This document shows positions 46,057 to 54,482 of a stretch of DNA of 64,000 nt, piece after piece (within the stretch, counting starts at the first letter, position 1; each line of letters starts with the position of its first letter). A program made the position numbers and the translations under genes. The notes under the pieces were generated by a model that saw nothing but the letters and a program-made list of their open reading frames with translations, was not told the origin of the DNA and did not search any database. Source of the stretch: Myroides profundi (lineage in GTDB: Bacteria > Bacteroidota > Bacteroidia > Flavobacteriales > Flavobacteriaceae); assembly GCF_000833025.1 (NCBI RefSeq), contig NZ_CP010817.1, positions 2,666,001-2,730,000 of the forward strand. Direction: 5' to 3'.

Positions 46057-47031
46057 TTATTTTCGGTGAATTAAAGTACTCGGAGGAACGCCATACTTCT
46101 TCTTAAATGCAATAGCAAAATGCTGAGGATACTCATAGTGAAGTAATTCAGCAACTTTATTGACTGAGAATTTCTGTGAAGACAATAACTGATATGCATA
46201 CTCAAAACGCAAATCTCTTACATATCTAATCAAAGAAGACTCATAGTATTTTTTAAAGTACTTCTTCAGTTTATACTCATTGATATAGAATCTCTGGCTC
46301 AACATAGAGAATGTAATGTCTTGCAAAAAGTGATTATCTATCCAAGTTTTAATATGCAGTAGCTTATCCGCATCATTCATAGACTTGATCTCTTCTATCG
46401 GAGCCACCTGTCTCTCTAAAGACTCTTGGACACTTAACAGTAAAAGTTCTGTTACCTTAGTCTCTAAATAAACTAGTTTCAAATCTGAATGAACGTCACT
46501 CTGTAAAATATTCAATAATAACTGATGTATCTCTACAGGGATTGTTTTTGCTTTTGCAAATAGTGTAGTCGTCTTTCCTTGTTTAACTAAATTTAAAAAA
46601 GAAGCCAAAGCAGGTATTTTAGTTTCTACCAGTTGTGCAAAATAGTCTTCATCAAAAAGAACCTCTACTACCTTTCTATTTGTTTTATACTTCAAGTGTC
46701 CATTTACACGAGGTACATAAAGCAAATTAAAGCAATCCTGTGGAACCTCTATCGTTTCTCTTGGAGTAGAATAACAGGAATACCCCTCTAACTCTAACAT
46801 GAGCTTGAACGTACTCTTTTCGTTAATAACAGCGACATCTACAGGAGTAGGTACACTCCACTCTCCATAAGAGATAATAAAGTAGGGATGATCAATAAAC
46901 TTCTGTTTAATAGGAATTCCTTTAAAGGTAAACTGTCCATATCTCTCTTTGTACTGTTCACCACTCCCCCACTCAATGCGGTTTGGAATATTCTTTAATA
47001 CCTCTTGATATTGCTGATATAAAAGACTCAT
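46057..47031 (-). CDS. AraC-family regulator 2
   Basis: 324 residues with a C-terminal AraC domain (FSMLSQRFYINEYKLKKYFKKYY and VNKVAELLHYEYPQHFAIAFKKKYG). Divergent from the PepSY gene, with 166 bases between the two starts that should hold the operator. It is related to, but clearly different from, regulator 1. Likely responds to a ferric siderophore and controls the adjacent uptake genes. Confidence 0.87.
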   Translation of the reverse strand: MSLLYQQYQEVLKNIPNRIEWGSGEQYKERYGQFTFKGIPIKQKFIDHPYFIISYGEWSVPTPVDVAVINEKSTFKLMLELEGYSCYSTPRETIEVPQDCFNLLYVPRVNGHLKYKTNRKVVEVLFDEDYFAQLVETKIPALASFLNLVKQGKTTTLFAKAKTIPVEIHQLLLNILQSDVHSDLKLVYLETKVTELLLLSVQESLERQVAPIEEIKSMNDADKLLHIKTWIDNHFLQDITFSMLSQRFYINEYKLKKYFKKYYESSLIRYVRDLRFEYAYQLLSSQKFSVNKVAELLHYEYPQHFAIAFKKKYGVPPSTLIHRK

Positions 47032-47197
47032 AACTCGTAGATTTATTAATACTTTTTGCGTAGATGATGAGGCAAATTTACTACTATTTTCGCATCACAA
47101 CAATTTGAATTAAATCTAAATAACTTTTAAACAACATAGTTATAGCCGTTTTACTTTATAGGTAACTCCCCACTATCACTATAAGTCTACTTATCTC

Positions 47198-48343
47198 ATG
47201 AAGAAAAAAGGTAAATCAACTTTCTCCAAAATCATTGCTTGGTTACATTTATGGCCTAGCATTGTGGCTGGTATTATATTGGTATTCGTCTCTCTTACAG
47301 GGACTATCATTATATATGGAGATGAAATCATGCAGTGGTCTGCAGGAAAGGAAGCTCGCTATGTAGAACCTAAAGGAACTCCACTAAAAATAGATGAGAT
47401 TACAGCCTTACACAAAGAGAAATTCCCTGGTCATAGCTTTTCCTATATTGTAGTAGATAAAGATCCTTCTAAAAGCTGGGTTATCAACTCAGTTGATTTA
47501 AAAGATCGAAAGCTAAGTTTTATCTATATCAACCCATATACAGGAGAAATACTAAAACAAGATCATTCTATCAGTTTCTTCTATGTTATGGCACAACTTC
47601 ACTCTAATCTTTTAATGGGTAAAACGGGAGGTTGGATAGTAGCAATCTCTACTATTATATTTGTGTTAAGTACCTTGACTGGGTTAGTCCTTTGGTGGCC
47701 TAAAAAATGGACAAAAGCGACTAGAGATAGCAGTTTTAAGATTAAATGGAAAGCTAAGTTTAAACGTCTAAATTACGATCTACACAATGTATTTGGTTTC
47801 TATAGTGCTATTATTTGCTTTCTACTTGGAATGACGGGTTTGCTTATCTTCTTCAGTCCTTTAATGAAAGGAACAGTCAGCTTATTCGGAGGAGAAGGTA
47901 AAATGTGGTTCTATACCTTACAAGACTATCCTAGAGACCATGAAGCGACTAAAGATTTAGCCTATTATGATACGAATGTTTTAATCCAAAAAGCATTTGA
48001 CCTACACCCAGATAAAACAATCATCAGAATCTGGACTTATAATTATGACAATGTAAGTATATACCCCTTCTTTTTAGGGACTAACGCTGGTCTAAAAAGT
48101 GAAGAAGGAAAGGAAGCTATTTACTTTGACAAATTTAGTGGAGAAATGGTGAATGATAGCAAAGAACAAAAGATCTACGATAAAGTAGACAACTTAGTTT
48201 GGCAGATACATATGGGGCAATGGTGGGGACAGCTAGGTAAGTTCTCAACATTCTTAGCGGGTATTATCGCAACTAGTCTTCCTATCACAGGATTCTTAGT
48301 CTGGTGGGGTCGTCGTAACAAAAAATCAAAAACTAAAAAATAG
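47198..48343 (+). CDS. PepSY-associated transmembrane protein (XusC/PiuB-like)
   Basis: Inner-membrane protein with four long helices: WLHLWPSIVAGIILVFVSLT, GGWIVAISTIIFVLSTLTGL, FGFYSAIICFLLGMTGLLIF and FSTFLAGIIATSLPITGFLV, and conserved His residues (HLHS-like AQLHSN, YDLHN, WQIHMG) that may bind haem. Periplasmic PepSY loops lie between. XusC of the xenosiderophore system is of this type and is thought to reduce ferric siderophores. It is nine bases upstream of the FecB-like gene. Confidence 0.88.
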   Translation: MKKKGKSTFSKIIAWLHLWPSIVAGIILVFVSLTGTIIIYGDEIMQWSAGKEARYVEPKGTPLKIDEITALHKEKFPGHSFSYIVVDKDPSKSWVINSVDLKDRKLSFIYINPYTGEILKQDHSISFFYVMAQLHSNLLMGKTGGWIVAISTIIFVLSTLTGLVLWWPKKWTKATRDSSFKIKWKAKFKRLNYDLHNVFGFYSAIICFLLGMTGLLIFFSPLMKGTVSLFGGEGKMWFYTLQDYPRDHEATKDLAYYDTNVLIQKAFDLHPDKTIIRIWTYNYDNVSIYPFFLGTNAGLKSEEGKEAIYFDKFSGEMVNDSKEQKIYDKVDNLVWQIHMGQWWGQLGKFSTFLAGIIATSLPITGFLVWWGRRNKKSKTKK

Positions 48344-48351
48344 TAATACTT

Positions 48352-49284
48352 ATGAAAAAGCAATTAATAACTTTTGCATTACTAGCCCTAACCATCACAG
48401 GCTGTAAAGAAAGTCAAAAAGAAACAGAAACTTCTAATTTTATAGAAGTAGAAAACAATGGAACAACGGTACAAGTACCTATACAACCAAAAACTGTAGC
48501 TGTCTTAGAAAGAGGAATTATGGAGAATATGAACGAATTGCAAATTCCGTTTCAGGGAATGGCAAAAGAATTCACTCCTAAGTATTTATCTCATCTCGAA
48601 AAGGATAAGAATATCGTAGATGTAGGTGCAGTATTTAAACCAAACTTTGACGCTGTTGCTAATCTAAATCCAGACCTTGTATTCATGGATAACGCCTTCC
48701 CAGCAGATTATGATGAAATGGTAAAAATAGCGCCTACTTTAATGTTAGGTATCCCTAATAAAGGAGATAACTATCTAAAGTACATACAGGACAATATTCT
48801 TCTACTTGGCAAAATATATCAAGTTGAATCAAAAGCAGAAGCGTTATCAAAAGATTTAGATACTCGTTTAAGTGATTTAAAAGCCCTTATTGCTAAAAGT
48901 GAATCTAAAGCAATGGTGATCATCCACTCGGAAGGAAACTTCCGCTTATTCGACGAGAATACGCGTTATGGATTTATATTTAAAGACTTCGGTGTAAAAA
49001 GTGCAACCAATATTACCACAGAGATTGCTAATAATCATGGACAAATGATTAATAGTGAGTTTATCTTAGAACACAATCCTGATATCTTATTTATTATAGA
49101 TAGAGATGCCATCGTACAAAATACAAATAAGCCAACTCATATCACTAATGCACTACTGGAAAAAGTAAATGCGTATAAGCAGAATAAAGTTATCTATCTA
49201 GATCCAGATGCTTGGTTCTTATCAGGTTCTGGAGCTACTTCATTTAAGATCTTCTTAGAAGATATTGCTAAAGGTTATAATTAA
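48352..49284 (+). CDS. Siderophore-binding lipoprotein (FecB/CeuE-like)
   Basis: Lipobox ALTITGC, Cys18. Two Rossmann-like lobes joined by a long helix: KTVAVLERGIMENMNEL, PDLVFMDNAFPADYDEM, a helix AEALSKDLDTRLSDLKALIAK, then SKAMVIIHSEGNFRLF and VIYLDPDAWFLSGSG. It is a class III periplasmic binding protein for ferric siderophores. No FecCD permease is in the window, so it may feed the ABC pair at 32-35.6 kb or a permease elsewhere. Confidence 0.88.
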   Translation: MKKQLITFALLALTITGCKESQKETETSNFIEVENNGTTVQVPIQPKTVAVLERGIMENMNELQIPFQGMAKEFTPKYLSHLEKDKNIVDVGAVFKPNFDAVANLNPDLVFMDNAFPADYDEMVKIAPTLMLGIPNKGDNYLKYIQDNILLLGKIYQVESKAEALSKDLDTRLSDLKALIAKSESKAMVIIHSEGNFRLFDENTRYGFIFKDFGVKSATNITTEIANNHGQMINSEFILEHNPDILFIIDRDAIVQNTNKPTHITNALLEKVNAYKQNKVIYLDPDAWFLSGSGATSFKIFLEDIAKGYN

Positions 49285-49308
49285 CACCACCATAATAATT
49301 CTACAAAG

Positions 49309-49343
49309 AAAGCCTCTTAAAATTACTTAAGAGGCTTTATTCT
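49309..49343 (+). terminator. Terminator of the pepSY-fecB operon
   Basis: AAAGCCTCTTAA / TTAAGAGGCTTT (49309-49320, 49327-49338) followed by ATTCTT, 25 bases after the stop. Confidence 0.85.
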
Positions 49344-49392
49344 TATGAACCATTATTAAAAGATAAGGAAGACTCATCTCCTAATAGTTGGT

Positions 49393-49881
49393 TTATTTTT
49401 TTCTTCTTACTTCACTTGCTTTGTATTCGTCACCGTCTGTAGTGTAAATTTTGAATCTTACTTCATATTCTTCTGGAACGTATACTACGATAGGTAATTT
49501 ACCATTATAACGTGTTAAATGAGGTTGTCCACTTACAAATAAGTTTCTCTTAGCTGCATCAGGGCATCCCATCATCGTAGAAGCTACATCTCCTTTCGTT
49601 GTGAATACAAAATAGCTATATCCCCAACCTTGAAGATCTTTCTCTTCTAATGTCCCCATTAAGTTAAAATGATTACATCCGTCTACCTCCATCATTTTAC
49701 CTACTGTAAACTCGATCTTCTTACTATCATCTTTAGAAGAGTGAGGTACTTCAATTACTACTTGCTTATATCCTTTCTCTGGAGCAGGGAAAATAGATAC
49801 ATCTGTTCTTGTGATTGTCTGTGCCATAGTTACAGTCATTAAACCAAAAAATACAACGATTAAACTTAAAACTTTTTTCAT
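49393..49881 (-). CDS. eco: Ecotin-family serine protease inhibitor
   Basis: Periplasmic dimeric inhibitor of trypsin-fold serine proteases. Signal peptide ends VTMAQ. Family blocks: DVSIFPAPEKGYKQVVIEV, KMMEVDGCNH, LEGW-like LQGWGYSYFVF, the reactive loop DVASTMMGCPD with P1 Met103, and YNGKLPIVVYVPEEYEVRFKIY. Cys69 and Cys106 form the loop disulfide. Length 162 matches. It probably protects the cell from host or environmental elastase and trypsin. Confidence 0.93.
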   Translation of the reverse strand: MKKVLSLIVVFFGLMTVTMAQTITRTDVSIFPAPEKGYKQVVIEVPHSSKDDSKKIEFTVGKMMEVDGCNHFNLMGTLEEKDLQGWGYSYFVFTTKGDVASTMMGCPDAAKRNLFVSGQPHLTRYNGKLPIVVYVPEEYEVRFKIYTTDGDEYKASEVRRKK

Positions 49882-50059
49882 TTCTTTTTCTTTTTAATTA
49901 ACAACTCTTATTTCATATAGAAAAAAAAGTTATTGTCGTTATTAGTTAGTAGCAAATTACAAAAAAAACACAAACTAATCTGTTAAATATTGTATTATTT
50001 ATAGTTAAATCTACAAACAGATTAATTTAAATCAATGCCAAGGTAAGAGATACCCAACA

Positions 50060-50096
50060 ATAAAAAAGCACAACTGATTACTCAATTGTGCTTTAT
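50060..50096 (-). terminator. Terminator of the nucleotidyltransferase gene
   Basis: AAAGCACAA / TTGTGCTTT (50065-50073, 50086-50094), U-run on the minus strand, about 25 bases past the stop. Confidence 0.8.
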
Positions 50097-50118
50097 ATAT
50101 CTCATACTAAAGATAGTT

Positions 50119-50553
50119 CTATCCTATCTTCACTAACTTACTATTCTCTTTTTCTGCAACTTCTTTTCTCAATAAGCTACTAGAAAAACGGTGATCACGA
50201 CTATTAAAGTAAAGCTCTATTCCTTTCTCTTCACAATATTTACGTCCTGTAAAATTCTTGTCTTGATACTCATCTCCTAAAATACGAACGTCAATTTTAA
50301 ATGATCTTAAGATATCTTCTAAATCTTGTTCTGTAGCATAAGGTACAATCTCATCAACAAACTTACATCCCTTAAGTTGAATATATCTTTCTACTACTGA
50401 TTGAGTTGGTTTGTTTTTTTCAGGTCTATCTAAAGTAGGATCAGTCTGTAATCCTACAATTAAAAAGTCACATTGACGTTTTGCATCTTCTAACATCTTC
50501 ACGTGCCCAGCGTGCAATAAGTCAAATGCGCTAAAAGTTATTCCAATTTTCAT
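50119..50553 (-). CDS. Glycerol-3-phosphate cytidylyltransferase-like protein (TagD/Tag-like)
   Basis: Start set at ATG 50553 (MKIGITFSAFDLLHAGHV); 18 residues before it are unlike the family. The nucleotidyltransferase motif LLHAGHVKMLEDAK carries the HxGH signature, and FKIDVRILGDEYQDK plus RDHRFSSSLLRKEV the RTxGISTT-like end (here RFSSSLLR). It transfers CMP or AMP to a phosphorylated alcohol. The cell envelope of Bacteroidota lacks teichoic acids, so it may supply CDP-glycerol for a capsule or another glycan. No partner genes are adjacent. Confidence 0.85.
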   Translation of the reverse strand: MKIGITFSAFDLLHAGHVKMLEDAKRQCDFLIVGLQTDPTLDRPEKNKPTQSVVERYIQLKGCKFVDEIVPYATEQDLEDILRSFKIDVRILGDEYQDKNFTGRKYCEEKGIELYFNSRDHRFSSSLLRKEVAEKENSKLVKIG

Positions 50554-50808
50554 ACTTCTTCTTTTTTGCCTAGTTTTTAAATAGTAATAAAACAATTTAT
50601 TAACCATTTATAAACTAGATTATATCTTATATCTTTTTTTATTTTCCTAAATTAGGATACAAATTTACTAATTATATTCTATTTATGTTAAATGAAGATT
50701 AAAAAATATCAAATATCACGAATATAAAACCAAATAAATATTATTTTATTTTTAAAAAACAGTTTTATTATTGGTAAAATAATACGAGGAGTAAATATTT
50801 AACGTAGC

Positions 50809-50835
50809 ACATTATTCGAATAATGTACCTTTTTT
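50809..50835 (+). promoter_or_regulatory. 18-base perfect palindrome followed by a T-run
   Basis: ACATTATTCGAATAATGT at 50809-50826, then ACC and six T. It could be an AT-rich terminator on the plus strand or a dyad operator. Confidence 0.5.
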
Positions 50836-51051
50836 CCACATAATGCCACAATTAGCTTTAATTGATGTACAAATATAAGTAGTCTCATTGCTTTTTAAAT
50901 AAGGAATTCCGTAAAGCAGCTTTATTTTTTAGGGAACACCTCATATAAACCTAATAAACAACTGAGACAAATACACTACATCTACATTTAAAATACTACT
51001 AGATAAAGTATAAGTTTATTAGAATCTTGCATCTAAAGTTAAGGATATTGC

Positions 51052-51203
51052 AAAAAAAACTGCAGCACAAATTCTTTAGGGAAAAGAATTGAATGTGCTG
51101 CAGGTGGGGAAAATACAATTGCTCAGAAAAAATTCTTTGCAAAATACTCTACACTGAGCTAGCTAAATGTAAAGCTTTCCGAATTAAAAATTTGTTGTTT
51201 TGA
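51052..51203 (-). ncRNA. Candidate small RNA with promoter and terminator
   Basis: Minus-strand transcript proposed from a -7 element TATATTTG (51208-51215) to a strong terminator: arms CTGCAGCACA / TGTGCTGCAG (51060-51069, 51094-51103) and eight U (51052-51059). Between are a hairpin GCTCAG / CTGAGC (51121-51126, 51154-51159) and a single-stranded ATTTTCCCCAC segment (near 51104-51114). No ORF of note. I do not recognise an Rfam family; the length of about 150 bases and layout are typical of a trans-acting sRNA. The strength of the terminator with no protein gene before it is the main evidence. Confidence 0.55.
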
Positions 51204-51207
51204 ATAA

Positions 51208-51215
51208 CAAATATA
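51208..51215 (-). promoter_or_regulatory. -7 element of the candidate sRNA
   Basis: TATATTTG on the minus strand; no clear TTTG 19-21 bases upstream. Confidence 0.45.
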
Positions 51216-51430
51216 GGAAAAGCTTCTAATAATTGCTTCATACTAAAGTACCAAATTACCTCTAAAAAACACCATTTAACATGTTAATAATAAACAATAT
51301 AACACAGTACTAGTACTAAAGTACCATATCTTTTTTTATGAAAAAAAAGATATTATGATCATTTTAATCAAAAAAAAGTACACTTTGCCATAAAACTTCA
51401 AGGTGCGAACTTTAATTATTAAAAAATAAC

Positions 51431-51438
51431 TATTTTTG
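51431..51438 (+). promoter_or_regulatory. -7 element of the 7TM-LuxR gene
   Basis: TATTTTTG, fits TAnnTTTG; leader of about 20 bases to the ATG at 51465. Confidence 0.55.
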
Positions 51439-51464
51439 CGCCTTAAATCACTGACTAACAAAAC

Positions 51465-52922
51465 ATGAATGCCTTACACAGTCGTAAAAACAAGAGTATA
51501 TTACAGATATTACTAGTTTTACTACTACTCACACCTACGACTTATTGTTTAAGCCAAACTAACAATGAGCAATTTAATTTTACAATAAACCAATTAAAAT
51601 TCGAGGCACTAGATCATGACTCAACTACACAATATTCTAAGGATAAAGAAGGAAACACTTGGTTAAAAATAACCATCCCTCAAAATTTATTAAACAAGCC
51701 ACTTATATTACAATTTCCTACCATTCACGTAAATAATTATAATATTTATGCAAAACAAAAAGGTCAATGGGAAAAAACAAATATAAATACTGACTTAGAA
51801 GGTGGAAAAATAAGTCCTCAATATCAAGAGAATCATTTTATCACTGATTATGAGATAATCTATTTTAAATCGAAATCTTCCTATGTTCATTATGGGAATT
51901 TTATACTTGTGGAGCGTGCAGAGTATAGAAGTATTATGCTTAATACGATGATCAAAATAGAGATCTTTTATAGTTTATTTTTACTTTCTATAGCGCTAAC
52001 CTTTGGTTTATACTCACTATTTAAAGAAAAGGTTATCCTTATTTATTGTATATATATCATATCTGTCTTTATTATATACTTAGTAGAAGATGGGGTACTC
52101 TATTTTTTATATAACAAGCAATGCAATGAGTTACTGATATTGGCAATATTTATGCCTATTAGTTGTCTTATTTTCTCATTATTTATATACTACTTTTTAG
52201 ATATACAGAGATTACCTACAAAACTGAAATACTTCTATTCCCTTCAAGTGTTATTATACATTGTATTAGGGACTTTACTTTATCAAACAAATAACTCACT
52301 GTATTTCATCATCATAGTATGTAGTACACTAGTGTCCACGATAATCACTTTAGCACTTGTCTTAAAGTATTATAAAGAGGATATGTCTGTTCGTTTTATT
52401 ACCTATTCATTTAGTGTAATCGCACTGACTTCAATGACATATTATCTTTCCATATTTCCTGGTAACTACTATCTTTCATTTGTAGACAAGGATAAGATAC
52501 GTATCATCTATAGTATAGCATTTACTCTGGCAAGTTATTCCTTATGGATCAAAGCAAAGAAGCTTAAAGCGGATCATGAGTCTCTTAAAAATGAATTAGA
52601 ATCCCTTAAGGCTAATCAATTACAAAAAGCACACAAGGATTTAGAACATAGAGAAAAAACCGCAAATAATCACACAGAAAAAAGCCCTTTAAAAGAACAA
52701 TCTCTTCAAGAGCTCTTAAGAGAGAAATACCTCTGTACAGATCGAGAAATAGACGTTATTATAGGGATATGGAATGGTTTGTCTAATCAAGAAATTGCAG
52801 AAAAACTATCTATATCTCTTAGTACAACCAAACACCATGTTAGCAATGCCTATACAAAGCTAGACGTAAAATCTAGGAGTCAGGCATTACTTTTAAAAGA
52901 GAGCTTACTTTCTGAAAAATAA
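51465..52922 (+). CDS. 7TM-anchored LuxR-type transcriptional regulator
   Basis: Signal peptide and extracellular beta-rich domain (about residues 30-165, 7TMR-DISM-like), then seven hydrophobic helices (about 170-360), a Lys/Glu-rich coiled coil (about 365-400) and a C-terminal LuxR HTH (LCTDREIDVIIGIWNGLSNQEI, STTKHHVSNAYTKLDVKSRSQALLL). This layout is common in Flavobacteriia as a one-protein transmembrane regulator. No receiver or kinase. Ligand unknown. Confidence 0.86.
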   Translation: MNALHSRKNKSILQILLVLLLLTPTTYCLSQTNNEQFNFTINQLKFEALDHDSTTQYSKDKEGNTWLKITIPQNLLNKPLILQFPTIHVNNYNIYAKQKGQWEKTNINTDLEGGKISPQYQENHFITDYEIIYFKSKSSYVHYGNFILVERAEYRSIMLNTMIKIEIFYSLFLLSIALTFGLYSLFKEKVILIYCIYIISVFIIYLVEDGVLYFLYNKQCNELLILAIFMPISCLIFSLFIYYFLDIQRLPTKLKYFYSLQVLLYIVLGTLLYQTNNSLYFIIIVCSTLVSTIITLALVLKYYKEDMSVRFITYSFSVIALTSMTYYLSIFPGNYYLSFVDKDKIRIIYSIAFTLASYSLWIKAKKLKADHESLKNELESLKANQLQKAHKDLEHREKTANNHTEKSPLKEQSLQELLREKYLCTDREIDVIIGIWNGLSNQEIAEKLSISLSTTKHHVSNAYTKLDVKSRSQALLLKESLLSEK

Positions 52923-52952
52923 AAAAGAGCTACCTCAGGGTAGCTCTTTCTG
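52921..52952 (+). terminator. Terminator of the 7TM-LuxR gene
   Basis: AAAGAGCTACC / GGTAGCTCTTT (52924-52934, 52939-52949), directly at the stop codon. Confidence 0.9.
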
Positions 52953-52966
52953 TATTACTGTATCAA

Positions 52967-53848
52967 TTAGTTATCTATTCGTAAGAAGTTTCCTTCTTGA
53001 TCGAATACTAACTCTATTTCTTGTAATCCGTTTACTAATTCTACTTGATAAGTATTGTGTTCTTTCTCTATACTTTCAATATGGAATTTATTATAGTTCT
53101 TAACGATATAAGCATTCATTACTTCAGGGATTACCGTAGATGGAATTACTACATTTCTCTTCGCTTCTATCTCTTTCCACTCACCTGTAGCAGTAAATTC
53201 TACCTTTACACCATTCGCTAAATATACTTTATACTCATCTCCTGCTCTATCTAGCTCTTTCTTCACTAAAACAAGCTCTACTCCTGTAAAGTGAGTTTTT
53301 AGGAAGTCTTGTGCTTTCTGTGGTAAATCAGTACCTGAGATTAACTCCTCATCTCTATCTAGATCTAAGTCAACACCTACAAACTCTTGTTTAGTATTAA
53401 AAATCAACTCTAAACCTGAGCTAAGCTTTACTTCATATCCTCTTTTCATATCTCTATCTATCTCAGTAATAGAGATCCCTTTATAATTCTTAACTATATA
53501 ATCATAGATATGAGCTACTTCACTCTTTAAAAACTCAACTGGTATAGCAGAGTCATCCTCCATTTCTACTTCTGTCCAATTTCCAGCCTTATCAAAATCT
53601 ATTTCTACTCTATTGTCTAACTGAGTAGCATATAGAGAACCATAATAATTAGGAGTAGTTACTTTAGTAGCATGTCTAAGAGACGAATTTGGAAATACTG
53701 TCTTTAAAAAGCTCTTAGAATTAGCTGGTAATTGCTCTTCAGTGATTTTTTCTACTTTGTGCTCTTTTCCATTATCATCACTACTACATGCTGTGAAACC
53801 TAGCGCTACTGCTAACATTAAAGCTAATGCAATTTTTCTTTTCTTCAT
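52967..53848 (-). CDS. PepSY-like lipoprotein with two domain copies
   Basis: Lipobox GFTAC, Cys21, then SSDDNGKEH. Two PepSY-like units (DUF2874-type): about residues 35-155 and 165-293, each starting L-P-x-x-x-x-x-FLKT-x-F and containing paired strands YEVKLSSGLELIFNTKQEF and YKVYLANGVKVEFTATGEW. PepSY-like proteins of this kind are periplasmic or surface proteins of unknown function in Bacteroidota. It is followed by a second, single-unit homologue and then a two-component system on the same strand. Confidence 0.85.
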   Translation of the reverse strand: MKKRKIALALMLAVALGFTACSSDDNGKEHKVEKITEEQLPANSKSFLKTVFPNSSLRHATKVTTPNYYGSLYATQLDNRVEIDFDKAGNWTEVEMEDDSAIPVEFLKSEVAHIYDYIVKNYKGISITEIDRDMKRGYEVKLSSGLELIFNTKQEFVGVDLDLDRDEELISGTDLPQKAQDFLKTHFTGVELVLVKKELDRAGDEYKVYLANGVKVEFTATGEWKEIEAKRNVVIPSTVIPEVMNAYIVKNYNKFHIESIEKEHNTYQVELVNGLQEIELVFDQEGNFLRIDN

Positions 53849-53867
53849 TTCTTTTTCTTTTTATTAT

Positions 53868-54317
53868 TTATTGATCTATTCTTTTAAATTTCCCATCTTT
53901 TGAAAACTCTAATTCTACTCCATTACTTAATTTCACTTCATATTTTCGAGTTTCTTTTTCTATTTTAGTAATCGTCTCTCCTTTATAATGATCCGCTACA
54001 TAAGTCACTATTGGAGCAAGAATAAAGCCTGTAGGTAATGTAGTGGTGTTTCCATCTACTTCATCCCATTCACCAGATTTATCAAATTCTACCTCTACAT
54101 TATCTGTAAATGTCACTTTATATGACACAGATAAGAAATCTATATCTTTCTCTACCTTACTCACTTCTTTATCTTTAAAGTAAGTATCTATAAAACTACT
54201 TGCTTTCGTAGGTAATTCACTCTTAATGATGATTACATCTTTCGCTAATGTCGATTGTGAAGCTAATAAAGCTATTGACATAAATAGTCCTGCAAATAAT
54301 GTTTTTAAACTTTTCAT
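53868..54317 (-). CDS. PepSY-like secreted protein
   Basis: Start ATG 54317 gives a clean signal peptide MKSLKTLFAGLFMSIALLAS ending TLAK; the upstream ATG at 54359 would add residues before it. One PepSY-like unit: ELPTKASSFIDTYFKD, VSYKVTFTDNVEVEFDKSGEW, YEVKLSNGVELEFSKDG. Nineteen bases separate it from the start of the longer homologue downstream (53848), so the two form an operon. Likely a target or partner of the adjacent two-component system. Confidence 0.83.
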   Translation of the reverse strand: MKSLKTLFAGLFMSIALLASQSTLAKDVIIIKSELPTKASSFIDTYFKDKEVSKVEKDIDFLSVSYKVTFTDNVEVEFDKSGEWDEVDGNTTTLPTGFILAPIVTYVADHYKGETITKIEKETRKYEVKLSNGVELEFSKDGKFKRIDQ

Positions 54318-54429
54318 AGTAATTCTCTTTTTAGTTTTACAAGACAAACTTAGGAACACAATCTGGAAAGAATTGGGAATAATTAGGAATAATCATATTT
54401 TAAAAAGAAATATAACTAATTCAAATAAA

Positions 54430-54463
54430 GAAAGGGACAGCCCTTATGGATTGTCCCTTTTAA
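54430..54463 (-). terminator. Terminator of the two-component operon
   Basis: AAAGGGACA / TGTCCCTTT (54431-54439, 54452-54460), 20 bases past the kinase stop. Confidence 0.8.
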
Positions 54464-54482
54464 ATCTTATAATACTTTATTA

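Larger units (their letters stand above)
50554..51464. other. Long intergenic region with a candidate sRNA
   Basis: About 900 bases with no supported protein gene. It holds an 18-base palindrome (50809-50826), a minus-strand candidate sRNA (51052-51215), and the promoter of the LuxR gene (TATTTTTG, 51431-51438). Confidence 0.6.

Noticed and set aside
50119..50607. Longer start of the cytidylyltransferase-like gene
   Set aside because: Residues before MKIGITFSAF are basic and unlike the family; ATG 50553 has an A/G-rich leader and the expected N-terminus.
51052..51203. 6S RNA or another known housekeeping RNA
   Set aside because: I could not recognise conserved 6S, SRP, RNase P or tmRNA motifs; left as an unassigned candidate.
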